From Bacteroidales bacterium (lineage in GTDB: Bacteria > Bacteroidota > Bacteroidia > Bacteroidales > F082): a stretch of 64,000 bases of DNA. The DNA is taken from positions 32,747 through 96,746 of the forward strand of contig JAFYNJ010000006.1 of NCBI GenBank assembly GCA_017549805.1. The letters are read 5' to 3'. The notes below the pieces were generated by a model that was not told where the DNA came from, did no database searches, and saw only the letters and a list, made by a program, of their open reading frames with translations. The position numbers and the translations under genes are program-made. Positions 26,412 through 35,900 of this stretch are shown here, piece after piece. Within the stretch, counting starts at the first letter, position 1. Each line of letters begins with the position of its first letter.

Positions 26412-27731
26412 ATGAGATCTTTTTACTTGTTTTTGGCATTCTTTCTCTTCGTTTTTCCTGTCTCATTCCAGGCCCAAGAGGCAGCAAAGCCTGCTTCCAG
26501 CCAGCCCAAGGCGATCCATCCCGACATCGGCAACTCGGTCAGTTCCTACGATGGCCAGTTCTCCATCACCTTGCTGACGAAGAAGCAGTATTATTCGCGC
26601 TCCGACACCTTGACCATGGATCCCGACATCCGCTCTCCCAAGTCGATCCATATCCATCCATCGGGGGAAAAGTACTATGTGAATTCGTTGGAAGGTGCCA
26701 GGACAGTGGTGTATGAGTCGGCCACCAACACCAAGATAAAAGTGATTCATCACAACTTCAACAGGGCGGACACCTTGCTGTGGAGCAAACCATCTGGGTT
26801 GTATCCGTTCACGCATTACAAGAATAACCTCAACACCTTTTCTGGAAAGCCTGTGGAGAGCGCCTTCTCGCATGGTGGACGCTACCTATGGGTGCCTTAT
26901 TACCGGCGCAGCTACGACATCAACGCGCAAGATCCTTCGGCGGTGGCCGTCATCGATACCGAGACGGATTCCATCATCAAGCTGATGGAGACGGGTCCGC
27001 TGCCTAAGATGATTGCGGTTTCAAACAACAATAGGTATGTGGCCGTCACGCATTGGGGCGACAATACGGTGGGCATCATCGACATCTCCAGCGATTCTCC
27101 GAAAGACTGGCATCATGTTGCCTGTGTGACAGTGAAATACAAGCTGACACTTAATTTCAGCATGACCTCACAGGTCAACCGCGACGTCAATAGCGGAATG
27201 TGTCTGCGTGGGACGGCTTTCACGCCCGATGACCGCTATCTTTTGGTGGGTGCCATGGGAGGTGGCGGTGGCATCTCGGTGATCGACATGGAGGACTTTA
27301 CCTATAAGGGAACGGTGCAAGGCATGATGAACAATTTGAGGCATCTTGTCATTCGAGGCAATTACATTTATTTGAGTATCAATAAGACTGGATATATCCA
27401 GCGGGCTCCTTTGGACGCTTTTATGGATACAGTGGCAAATATGAAGAATGGCAAGGCGCGTTTCGAGAATTGGACCAACTGCAAGGTGGGCTCAGGCGCG
27501 AGGACGATTGAAGTCACAAGCGACGGCTGCTATGTCATCGCTGCGTGCAATTCCAGCAACTGCTTGTCGGTGGTGGATGCGGAAACCATGCAACCTGTTG
27601 CGACCATTTCCGCCGACTCCTATCCTGTGGGGTTGGACATTTCTGAGGATTGCCGGTTTGTTTATCTCACTTCTCAGGCCAGAGAAGGCAGGGGAGGCAA
27701 CTGCGTGGATATCTTTAAATTGAAGTATTGA
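26412..27731 (+). CDS. Secreted YVTN-type beta-propeller protein
   Basis: Exported protein of 439 residues with a signal peptide (MRSFYLFLAFFLFVF, cleaved near FQAQ). Repeats of the YVTN/lactonase-like kind are visible: AVAVIDTETDSIIKLMETG, NRYVAVTHWGDNTVGIIDIS, GISVIDMEDFTYKGTV, NCLSVVDAETMQPVATIS and YPVGLDISEDCRFVYLTSQ. Such proteins fold as 6-7-bladed propellers and often bind ligands or partners outside the cell; no catalytic residues can be named. It is two bases from the 5-alpha-reductase gene and so belongs to the same transcript. Confidence 0.82.
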   Translation: MRSFYLFLAFFLFVFPVSFQAQEAAKPASSQPKAIHPDIGNSVSSYDGQFSITLLTKKQYYSRSDTLTMDPDIRSPKSIHIHPSGEKYYVNSLEGARTVVYESATNTKIKVIHHNFNRADTLLWSKPSGLYPFTHYKNNLNTFSGKPVESAFSHGGRYLWVPYYRRSYDINAQDPSAVAVIDTETDSIIKLMETGPLPKMIAVSNNNRYVAVTHWGDNTVGIIDISSDSPKDWHHVACVTVKYKLTLNFSMTSQVNRDVNSGMCLRGTAFTPDDRYLLVGAMGGGGGISVIDMEDFTYKGTVQGMMNNLRHLVIRGNYIYLSINKTGYIQRAPLDAFMDTVANMKNGKARFENWTNCKVGSGARTIEVTSDGCYVIAACNSSNCLSVVDAETMQPVATISADSYPVGLDISEDCRFVYLTSQAREGRGGNCVDIFKLKY

Positions 27732-27733
27732 TA

Positions 27734-28501
27734 ATGACATTGCATCAGTTCAACTTGTTCCTCATTGTCATGGCCGTCATCGCCTTGGTGGTGTATGTGA
27801 GCCTGTTCTTTGTGGATGCGGGCTATGGCAAATTCTATGACAAAAAGTGGGGGCCGTCCGTCAACAACAAGTTGGGTTGGGTGCTCATGGAAGCGCCTGT
27901 ATTCATTGCCATGCTGGTGCTGTGGCTCTGTTCCGACAGGCGTGGCGACTTGGTGCGGCTTGCTTTTCTGTTTTTGTTCGAGTTGCATTATTTCCAGCGC
28001 TCTTTTGTGTTTCCTTTTCGCCTTCGCGGAAAAAGCATGATGCCGTTCTCCATCATTTTGATGGGGGTGGTGTTCAATGTGCTGAACGCCTTGATGCAGG
28101 GCGGCTGGATCTTCTATTTCTCGCCTGTCGACTACTATGGACGCGACTGGCTGACTACGCCGAAGTTTATCGTCGGTTTCCTGCTCTTCATCATCGGGAT
28201 GTACATCAACATCCAGTCGGACGACATTATCCGCAACTTGCGCAAAAACGGCGACTCAAGGCATTATCTTCCCAAAGAGGGCATGTTCCGCTATGTCACT
28301 TCGGCCAATTATTTCGGTGAGTTCATCGAGTGGGTGGGCTTCGCCATTCTTACCTGGTCGTGGGCTGGTGCCGTGTTCGCTTGGTGGACATTTGCCAATT
28401 TGGCGCCACGCGCCCACCGCATTTACGATACCTACAAAAGGGAGTTCGGCGATGAGCTCGACACTAAGAAGACAAGGCGTTTCATCCCATTCATTTGGTA
28501 A
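27734..28501 (+). CDS. Steroid 5-alpha-reductase family membrane protein
   Basis: Polytopic membrane enzyme of 255 residues (ATG 27734; a TTG at 27728 is less likely) of the 3-oxo-5-alpha-steroid 4-dehydrogenase family. Six or seven hydrophobic segments are present. The C-terminal family signature is clear: SANYFGEFIEWVGFAILTW, then FAWWTFANLAPRAHRIYD and a basic end with RFIPFIW, matching the NADPH-binding part of SRD5A enzymes. Expected reaction: saturation of the delta4 bond of a 3-oxo-delta4 steroid to the 5-alpha product. The two following genes encode the other enzyme types reported with this protein in gut Bacteroidales. The actual substrate is inferred. Confidence 0.9.
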   Translation: MTLHQFNLFLIVMAVIALVVYVSLFFVDAGYGKFYDKKWGPSVNNKLGWVLMEAPVFIAMLVLWLCSDRRGDLVRLAFLFLFELHYFQRSFVFPFRLRGKSMMPFSIILMGVVFNVLNALMQGGWIFYFSPVDYYGRDWLTTPKFIVGFLLFIIGMYINIQSDDIIRNLRKNGDSRHYLPKEGMFRYVTSANYFGEFIEWVGFAILTWSWAGAVFAWWTFANLAPRAHRIYDTYKREFGDELDTKKTRRFIPFIW

Positions 28502-28516
28502 TAAAGACTTGCGTTT

Positions 28517-29746
28517 ATGGAATCAAAGATATTCACTCCCTGCCAGATCGGTCCCGTCACCTTGCGTAACAGGGTGATCCGTTCCGCTGCTTTTGAGAAC
28601 ATGGCCTACGGCAACCGGCCTTCAAAGGATTTGTTCGACTACCATGTGGCGGTGGCTCGTGGTGGTGTGGGTATGACCACGGTGGCGTATGCCGCCGTAA
28701 GCCAATCGGGCCTTTCGTTCGACGGCCAGCTGTGGATGCGTGAAGAGATCGTGCCTGAGCTGAAGCAGCTTACCGATGCCATCCATGCCGAAGGAGCCAA
28801 GGCTTCCATTCAGTTGGGCCATTGTGGCAACATGACGCATCGTGCCACCTGCGGCTGCAGACCCGTTGGAGCTTCAGGAGGCTTCAACCTTTATTCCCCG
28901 ACCTTGGTTAGGAAACTCAAGGTAGAGGAGATACATGCCTTGGTGAAAGACTTCGGGCATGCCGTAGAGCTGGCTCGCCAAGCGGGTTTCGACTGTGTGG
29001 AGATCCATGCTGGACACGGCTATCTGATCAGCCAGTTCCTGTCGCCTTACACCAATCGTCGTCATGATGAGTTTGGTGGCAGCTTGGAAAACAGGATGCG
29101 TTTCATGCGACTTGTCATCGAGGAGGTGATGCGTGTGGCGGCCGACGATATGGGCGTGGTGGTCAAGGTGAACATGCACGACGGCTTCCGTCGCGGCATG
29201 CAACAGGAGGAATGCCTCAAGGTGGCGCAGGAGCTGGAGCGTCTTGGCGTGCATGCCTTGGTGTTGACGGCTGGCTTCGTGAGCAAGGCCCCGATGGAGG
29301 TGATGCGTGGCGCTATGCCGTTGAAGACCTTGCGTTATTACATGGATGTGAAGAAGTTTTGGTGGCTCAAGGCTGGATTGGTCTTTGTCGGCCGCATGAT
29401 GATTCCCACGAGACCTTATAGCGAAGGCTATTTCCTGGAGGATGCCAAGGTGTTCCGTGCCCATTTGAAGATGCCTTTGATCTATGTGGGCGGCTTGATC
29501 TCCAAGGAGAAGATGGAGGAGGTGCTCGATGCCGGTTTCATGGGCTTGCAGGTGGCGCGCGCCTTGGTGCACGACACGGAGTTTGTGAACAAACTCCAGC
29601 GCGGCGAGATCACTCGCAGCGGCTGCAAGCACTCCAACTACTGCATAGGCCGCATGTACACGCTGGAGATGAAATGTCACCATTGTGTGGAGAATCTGCC
29701 GGAACGCTTGCAAAAAGAAATTGACGAAGCAGAGAGAACCTTGTGA
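28517..29746 (+). CDS. Old Yellow Enzyme family NADH:flavin oxidoreductase (5-beta-reductase-like)
   Basis: FMN-dependent ene-reductase of 409 residues. The TIM barrel shows FTPCQIGPVTLRNRVIRSA, QLGHCGN, the active-site-like GFDCVEIHAGHGYLISQFL, SPYTNRRHDEFGGSLENR and the phosphate loop IYVGGLISKEKMEEVL. After the barrel comes a Cys cluster (CKHSNYC, then CHHC), as in the Fe-S group of 2,4-dienoyl-CoA reductase and BaiCD. The FAD/NAD domain of those longer proteins is missing, so an outside electron donor is implied. In steroid-modifying gut clusters such proteins act as 3-oxo-delta4 5-beta-reductases; that role is inferred from context. The SDR start lies one base past the stop. Confidence 0.88.
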   Translation: MESKIFTPCQIGPVTLRNRVIRSAAFENMAYGNRPSKDLFDYHVAVARGGVGMTTVAYAAVSQSGLSFDGQLWMREEIVPELKQLTDAIHAEGAKASIQLGHCGNMTHRATCGCRPVGASGGFNLYSPTLVRKLKVEEIHALVKDFGHAVELARQAGFDCVEIHAGHGYLISQFLSPYTNRRHDEFGGSLENRMRFMRLVIEEVMRVAADDMGVVVKVNMHDGFRRGMQQEECLKVAQELERLGVHALVLTAGFVSKAPMEVMRGAMPLKTLRYYMDVKKFWWLKAGLVFVGRMMIPTRPYSEGYFLEDAKVFRAHLKMPLIYVGGLISKEKMEEVLDAGFMGLQVARALVHDTEFVNKLQRGEITRSGCKHSNYCIGRMYTLEMKCHHCVENLPERLQKEIDEAERTL

Positions 29747-29747
29747 T

Positions 29748-30512
29748 ATGAGAGCTTTGATCACGGGCGGCAGCTCAGGCATGGGGCTGGAATATGCGAG
29801 GCAGTTGGCAGCCAAAGGCCACGACTTGCTTTTGGTGAGCAACCAACAGGAAGAGCTGACCAAAGCTGCGAAACAGCTCTCACAAACATACAGCGTCGAT
29901 GTGATTTCCTGTTATCAAGATCTGGCTGTCGAGACAGCTGCTGAGGAGTTGTTCTCGTTTTGCCAAGAGGAAAACCTCCAAATCGACATCTTGATCAATA
30001 ATGCCGGCATGTTTTTTTTCGAGGAACTGTCGAATGACAACGAGGCCAAAGCGCTCACGATGATGCGTTTGCAAATCTATACCCCAACACGTTTATGCGT
30101 CTTGTTCGGTGAGGAGATGAAAAAGCGCAAATCAGGTTACATCCTCAACATGTCGTCGATGGCGGCAAAACTTCCATGCCCCGGCATCACGGTCTATTCT
30201 GCCACCAAGGCCTATCTGAAGAGCTTCGGCAAGTCGCTCTATTTCGAGATGCGTCCCTACGGCGTTGGTGTGACCACGGTTTGTCCCGCGGCCATAGCCA
30301 CGCCACTTTATAAGCTGAAACCATCTTTGTTGAAATTGGGCGTGAAGGTCGGTTTGATTGGCACCCCACAATGGCTGGTGCGCCGTGCCTTGAGGAGAAT
30401 GTTCAAGAAACGTCGTGTCGTCAAACCTGGCTTGATGAACTATTACCTTCCGCCGTTGATTGCCATCTTGCCGAAGTGGCTGGTGGATCGGCTGTGGAAG
30501 AAATACAAATAG
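29748..30512 (+). CDS. Short-chain dehydrogenase/reductase (candidate 3-beta-hydroxysteroid dehydrogenase)
   Basis: Classical SDR of 254 residues from ATG 29748 (MRALITGG). Cofactor motif GGSSGMGLEYARQL, NNAG at about 88-91, the catalytic Ser in LNMSSMAAK and YSATKAYLKSF with Tyr/Lys, then VCPAAIATPLY. The C-terminus is basic and somewhat hydrophobic. Its position after a steroid 5-alpha-reductase and an OYE protein suggests it reduces the 3-oxo group; many SDRs use other ketones, so the substrate is inferred. It ends the plus-strand operon 16 bases before the convergent 12-gene operon. Confidence 0.87.
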   Translation: MRALITGGSSGMGLEYARQLAAKGHDLLLVSNQQEELTKAAKQLSQTYSVDVISCYQDLAVETAAEELFSFCQEENLQIDILINNAGMFFFEELSNDNEAKALTMMRLQIYTPTRLCVLFGEEMKKRKSGYILNMSSMAAKLPCPGITVYSATKAYLKSFGKSLYFEMRPYGVGVTTVCPAAIATPLYKLKPSLLKLGVKVGLIGTPQWLVRRALRRMFKKRRVVKPGLMNYYLPPLIAILPKWLVDRLWKKYK

Positions 30513-30528
30513 TTATTTCCATTATATA

Positions 30529-32898
30529 TCATTCTGCCTTGTGCTCCTCGGGGACAATGTCGGTGGCGAGTTGGTTGAGTAGTTGGACGGTGTTGTCAAG
30601 CCATTTCTTATAAGAAGGATTGTGAAGCACCAGTGATTTGTAATGTTCCAAAGCTTCTTCAAAAACAGGAATGGCTTGAAGGTTCCGCTCCTGTTGTCTA
30701 TAGAGCAATCCCAAGCTATAGAGAGAGTTGGCCAACCTTGGCTCAAAGACTTGAGCGTTGCTGTTTGTCAAGCGTCTGTATATAACTATGGCATCCAGAT
30801 ACATGGCCTCACTTTCCGTGAATCGTTGTCCCCTGTAATACATGTAAGCGAGACTGCTTAACGTTGCGACCAAATCGGGATCGTAGGTTTGTGGGGCGTC
30901 TTTATCCAGACGTTTGAAGAATTCTAAGGCCTGCAAATACAAGCTTTCGCTTTCTTCAACACGTTGGGTGTCGTAATATAGGTCGGCAAGTTCGCTCAGT
31001 GCTTTGGCCATATAGGGTTCAAGGGATTGTGGACCGTCTTTTTTCAAGCGTCTGAAGATTTCCAAGGCTTCTAGGAACAAGGGTTCGCTTTCTTTAAGGC
31101 GGTGGGTGTTCTTGTACGAGACGGCAAGGTTGTTCAGCGTCATGGCCAAAATGGGCTCATAGAGCTGTGGGTTGTCTATTGCCAAGCGTCTGTAGATCTC
31201 CAAGGCTTCCAAGCGTATCGGATCGCTTTCCGTGTAGCGTTGGGCGTTGTCGTAAAGATTGGCAAGATTGTTCAATGTTGTGGCCAAGGCGGGCTCGTAG
31301 GTTTGTGGGTTTTCCTTGGCCAAGCGTCTGAAGATTTCCAAGACTTCCAAGTACAATTTTGTGCTCTCATTAGGGCGTTGGGTGTTGGAATACAGGACGG
31401 CAAGGTTGTTCAGAGTCATGGCCAGATCAGGCTCGTAGGTTTTGGGGTTGTCTTTTGCCAGACGTCGTAGGATTTCCAAGGCTTCCAATTGCAGGATCTC
31501 GCTTTCAGTGAGTCGTTGGGTATTGGAATATAGGAGGGCGAGGTTGTTCATTGTCATGGCCGACCCAGGCTCGTAGGTGTCTGGATCCTTTTCGGCCAAG
31601 CGTCTGCGGATTTCTAAAGCCTCCAAATACATGGTCTCGCTTTCTGAGAAACGTTGGGTGTTGGAATATAGGAGTGCGAGGTTGTTCAGTGTCCTAGCCA
31701 CATCAGGCTCATAATCTTTCGATTTATCCTTGGATTTGTCTCTCGATGGATATAATGGTTTGTATTTCGGTTTGTCTTTTACCAAGCGCCTGTAGCTTTC
31801 CAAGGCTTCCAAATACAAGGTCTCGCTTTCCGTGAGATGCTGGGTGTTCTTGTACAGGATGGCGAGATTGTTCAGTGTACTGGCTAATTCGGGTTCGTAG
31901 GCATGTGGGTTGTCTTTTGCCATGCCTCTGTAGATAATCAAGGCTCTTGAATAGAACTTCTTGGCCCGGATGAAGTCGTTGTACTTTTGAAAACAATAGC
32001 CTGCATCAAACTGCCATCCTGGGTTGATTGTGTCCAATTCGGCTCGGGTCTCAATATAATACAGCGCTTTCTCGTTGTCGAATCTTGCCAGGGCAATGGT
32101 GTAAAGCTGATACAGATACTCTGCGTCCTTCCCTTGCTGTTTCAAAACGGCAGCCATGTCGTGATCGGCTTGATCAAGGAGTTGGTTGGCCTCGTCGATC
32201 TGTTGGTCAAGGTGGGCAAGTGCTTCCTTGTTGCGCTCCAATACGTTGATGGGGTCGAAGAGGAGGCGGATGAGCGAGTCGGCACGTTCCAATTCACCGT
32301 TCTCGATGCAGATGTTGATTTCACGGTCTTTCTCACTTAACAAGTCGTAATCCGTATGTGCGTAATGCTCGGCGAGGCCTTCGATGAGCGATTGGTATTT
32401 CTCGAACTTGTCATAAAGGTCTTGGATCTTTTTTTGGTATTGTGCGATGGTGATTCTATTATCATCCTTTTGTTTTTCCAGCTGTTCAATCTTGGTATTG
32501 TAGTTTTTCTCAGCAGTTTTATAGGCGTTATTCTCAATTCGTTGTATTTCGGCTTGAAGCTGTGCAGTAGAGACCATGACGATGGTAAGCGGCACCTTGT
32601 CGGAGAAGGCAAGCTGACGCCCGATAAAGTCGGCTTCGTTCAGTTCGTATCCTGTCTTTTGCACTTGTTGCAAAGAATAGGCTTCACCGTTTTTGAGTCC
32701 AGCAAGCAGCATGGAAAAATTGCCTTCTTCATCGCTTAGGATGGTGTTGTGTTCGCCTTTGACACGTACAATCACTCCTTCGAGGGCTTCGCCCTTCTTG
32801 TCGGGACGACCGAGTGTCCTTACAAAGCCTTGTTGAGTCTGGGAGAAGGCCTCAACACCCAACAACAAGGTGGCAAAGAGTAGGAGAAGTTCTTTCAT
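30529..32898 (-). CDS. Exported beta-sandwich/coiled-coil/TPR protein (system gene 12)
   Basis: 789 residues. Signal peptide (MKELLLLFATLLLG, cleaved near FSQ) followed directly by TQQGFVRTLGRPDKKG and a carboxypeptidase-regulatory-like beta-sandwich (to about 110: VIVRVKGEHNTILSDEEG). Next is a coiled coil (about 115-270) with HYAHTDYDLL and CIENGELERADSL, then ten or so TPR repeats of about 42 residues (TLNNLAILYKNTQHLTESE type, kinesin-light-chain-like). It ends with VPEEHKAE. TPRs are protein-binding, so this is a probable periplasmic scaffold. It is closest to the next gene upstream, from which it is three bases away, suggesting tandem duplication. It is the last gene of the 12-gene operon. 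Confidence 0.85.
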   Translation of the reverse strand: MKELLLLFATLLLGVEAFSQTQQGFVRTLGRPDKKGEALEGVIVRVKGEHNTILSDEEGNFSMLLAGLKNGEAYSLQQVQKTGYELNEADFIGRQLAFSDKVPLTIVMVSTAQLQAEIQRIENNAYKTAEKNYNTKIEQLEKQKDDNRITIAQYQKKIQDLYDKFEKYQSLIEGLAEHYAHTDYDLLSEKDREINICIENGELERADSLIRLLFDPINVLERNKEALAHLDQQIDEANQLLDQADHDMAAVLKQQGKDAEYLYQLYTIALARFDNEKALYYIETRAELDTINPGWQFDAGYCFQKYNDFIRAKKFYSRALIIYRGMAKDNPHAYEPELASTLNNLAILYKNTQHLTESETLYLEALESYRRLVKDKPKYKPLYPSRDKSKDKSKDYEPDVARTLNNLALLYSNTQRFSESETMYLEALEIRRRLAEKDPDTYEPGSAMTMNNLALLYSNTQRLTESEILQLEALEILRRLAKDNPKTYEPDLAMTLNNLAVLYSNTQRPNESTKLYLEVLEIFRRLAKENPQTYEPALATTLNNLANLYDNAQRYTESDPIRLEALEIYRRLAIDNPQLYEPILAMTLNNLAVSYKNTHRLKESEPLFLEALEIFRRLKKDGPQSLEPYMAKALSELADLYYDTQRVEESESLYLQALEFFKRLDKDAPQTYDPDLVATLSSLAYMYYRGQRFTESEAMYLDAIVIYRRLTNSNAQVFEPRLANSLYSLGLLYRQQERNLQAIPVFEEALEHYKSLVLHNPSYKKWLDNTVQLLNQLATDIVPEEHKAE
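31100..31760. repeat. DNA-level 126-base repeats encoding near-identical TPRs
   Basis: Within the TPR gene ending at 30529, successive 126-base units carry closely similar DNA, such as GTTGTTCAGTGTCATGGCCA-like and CAAGCGTCTGTAGAT-like strings in each unit. The units encode TLNNLA(V/L)LYSNTQR and LEALEI(R/L/F)RRLA(E/K). The likeness is greater than for the TPRs of the neighbouring genes, pointing to recent expansion or homogenisation. Boundaries are approximate. Confidence 0.65.
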
Positions 32899-32901
32899 GG
32901 T

Positions 32902-35900
32902 TTAGTTATTAAGCAGTTGTTTGATTCGCTCCACTTCGGCTTGATGCTCTTTCGGGATGACGTCAGCATCCTCGAATGCCTTGAAATCGTCGAGATAACT
33001 GTCTTTCAATTCATCCTTGTATTGGAGGTAAACAGCTTCGGCTTCGTTGTATCGGCCTTGGAAGAGCAAGGCGGTAGCAAGGTTGGTGAAAACCCAATGC
33101 TTTGATTCGTCGATGGCGATGGATTCGCGGGCCAACTGCTCCGCTTCCTCGTAGTGCCCAATGAACAGGCATTGGTAGGACTGTCCTCCCATGACGCTGG
33201 CATAGTTGCTCCGATAGGCATCGGGCTGGCTTTCATAGCGTACTTTGCGCAGTGACAGATATTCTTTCCTGAGTTCATAGCTGCGTTGATGGTTGCCGGT
33301 ATTGGCATAAGCCGATGACAAATAATAAAGGATGTTTTCGTATCTGTTTTGAAGAGTGGAGTTGCTGCCAGTGAATTTTTGTGTTATGGTCATCGCTTCT
33401 TCCAGGTAGGTGATCGCTTTTTGATAGTCTTTTGAAAGAAACATCTGCTCACCTACAGTGAATAGCACCATTGAAAGGTTTGTCCCATATTGTTGCGGAG
33501 CTTGTTGGATCAATCTCCTATAGATATCCAGAGCCTCTAAATAATAGGTCTCGCTTTCTTGGTAACGTTGGGTTTTCAAATAAACATATCCGAGGTTATT
33601 CAATGTAGCAGCCATGCTTCCCTCTTTTTCTGTTTGGCCTTTCTTGGTTATCCGTCTTTTTATTTCCAAAGCTTCTTTATAGGCGGTCTCGCATTCTGTG
33701 TAGCGTTGGGTTTGGTAGTATAGGACGCCAAGATCGTTCAGTGTAGTGGCAATCTCAGGCTCGTATGTTTTAGGATCTGATTTGGCGAACCATCTGTACA
33801 TATCCAAGGCGTTTTTGTAATAGGCTTCGCTTTCCTCATATTTTTTTTCATTTTTGAGATCTTCAGCCTCGCTAACCAACCAAGGTGCCAAATCCTTTAC
33901 GAAATCATTAACATCCTCATAATACCTCTTGTATTTATTAGGATTGTCATTTGCCAATTTGCCAAATTCATCGAGAATATCGACCCAGAAAGGCAGGCTT
34001 TCCTTGATTTTTTCAGATTTGAAATAGACATTTGCAAGGTTGAATTTTGAGATGGATAGTTTTTCTCCATAGGATTCGGGTTCCAATTGTGCCAACCGCT
34101 TGTAAATTTCAAAGGCTTCCTCCAAAGGTGGGACGGCTTCGGTGTATCGATTGCTATAATTTAAATGCAAGCTTCCTAAATTGCTCAATGTCAGTGCCAA
34201 CTCTGGCTCACAAAGTTTCGGGTTGGTAGGCAAGAGTCTTCTCTCCATTTCCAAGGCTTTATGATACAGTTTCTCGCTTTCCTTTAGTCGATCGGTTTGT
34301 TGATACAGGTTGGCCAAGTTGCTCATAATGGAAGCAAGTTTTATCTCATAGGCTTGTGGATTGGCTTTGGCGAGCCGTTCATAAATCTCCATGCCTTCCT
34401 TGTACATGGCCTCGCTCTCTTTGTAACGCTTGGTGTCTAAGCATAAGTTGCCATAGTTGTGCAAGGTGCGGGCTACCTCGACTTCATTGTTAGGGTTGGT
34501 CTTGGCAATGGTTCTGTGGATTTCCAAGGCTTCCTGATAACAGCGTTCACTCTCTTTATAGCGATTGCTTTTTCTATAAGTCAGGCCTTGTGTCATCAAC
34601 GCTTGGCCTTTTTTGATCTGAGCTTCATCGGAAGAGCCTGTCTCAAGTTTGTCGAAAATGCCGAGAGCTTCTCGGTTCAAAGCCTGGCTTTCCTCAAGGC
34701 GGTTGGTTTGTCTGTAAAGATTCGAAAGACCCATTTGCGCTGAAGCCAGACATTGCCCCATAGCTGTTCTTTCCAACATGTCTTCAGGATGGACTTGTAA
34801 AAGGCCTTTGAAAAAGTCGATGACTTCAAGATACAACTCCTCGCTCTCCGCAAGGCGATTGGTTTTGAAATAGATGATGGCAAGATTGTTTTCCGTGATG
34901 AAGTACATGGAGATCCATTCGAAGTTTTGGTACATTTCATCCTTATTGGCTGATTCCATTTTGTTGGAGTCATAGAATTCAGCAATGAGGTCTGTAAGTA
35001 TGTCAAGCACTCTTTTGTAATAGGTCTCGGCTTTGTCAATTAGGTTTTGGTTAAAGCAGTAACCGCCTGTCTCAAATTGCCATAGCCAGTTGGTGGTGTC
35101 CAGCTGTGCTCGGGTTTCAATGAATTGAAGTGCTTTGTCATTGTCGAAACGGGCAGCTGCAATAGTAAAAAGCTGGTAGAGGTACTCAGCGTCTTTCTCC
35201 TGTTGCTTCAGCACAGCCGCCATGTCTTCGTTGGCTTGGGTGATGACGCCTTGTGCCTGCTCGATTTGTCTGTTGAGTTCATCAAGGGCTTCTTTGTTGC
35301 GACGGATGTCTTCGATGGGGTCGAACAGGGAGTGAAGGAGAGAATCGGCACGGTCGAGGTCGCCATTTTCGATGCAAAGATTGATTTCGCGTTCTTTCTC
35401 GTCCAGCATGTCGTAGTCGGTATGGGCATAGTGTGTGGCGAGACCATCGATGAGCGATTGGTATTTCTCGAACTTGTCTTGCAGGTCGATGATAGCTGCT
35501 TGGTATTGCTCTTTGGTGATTTCGTTATCGAGCATCTGTCTCTCCATCAGGCTCATCTTGTCTGAATAGTTTTTTTGTGCGGTTGCAAAAGCAGTGTTCT
35601 CGATGCGCTGTTTGTCAGCCTGGAGCTGTTCTGACGAAACCATGACGATGGTAAGCGGCACCTTGTCGGAGAAGGCAAGCTGACGCCCGATAAAGTCGGA
35701 TTCGTTCAGTTCGTAGCCTGTCTTTTGCACTTGCTGCAAAGAATAGGCTCCACCGTTTTTGAGGCCAGCGAGCAGCATGGAAAAATTGCCTTTCTCATCG
35801 CTCAGGATGGTGTTGTGCTCGCCTTTGACACGGACAATCACTCCTTCGAGGGCTTCGCCCTTCTTGTCGGGGCGACCGAGCGTTCTTACATAGCCTTGTT

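Noticed and set aside
31100-31760. Regular repeats that might be a CRISPR array
   Set aside because: Period is 126 bases, the repeats are coding and in frame, and there are no unique spacers or cas genes.
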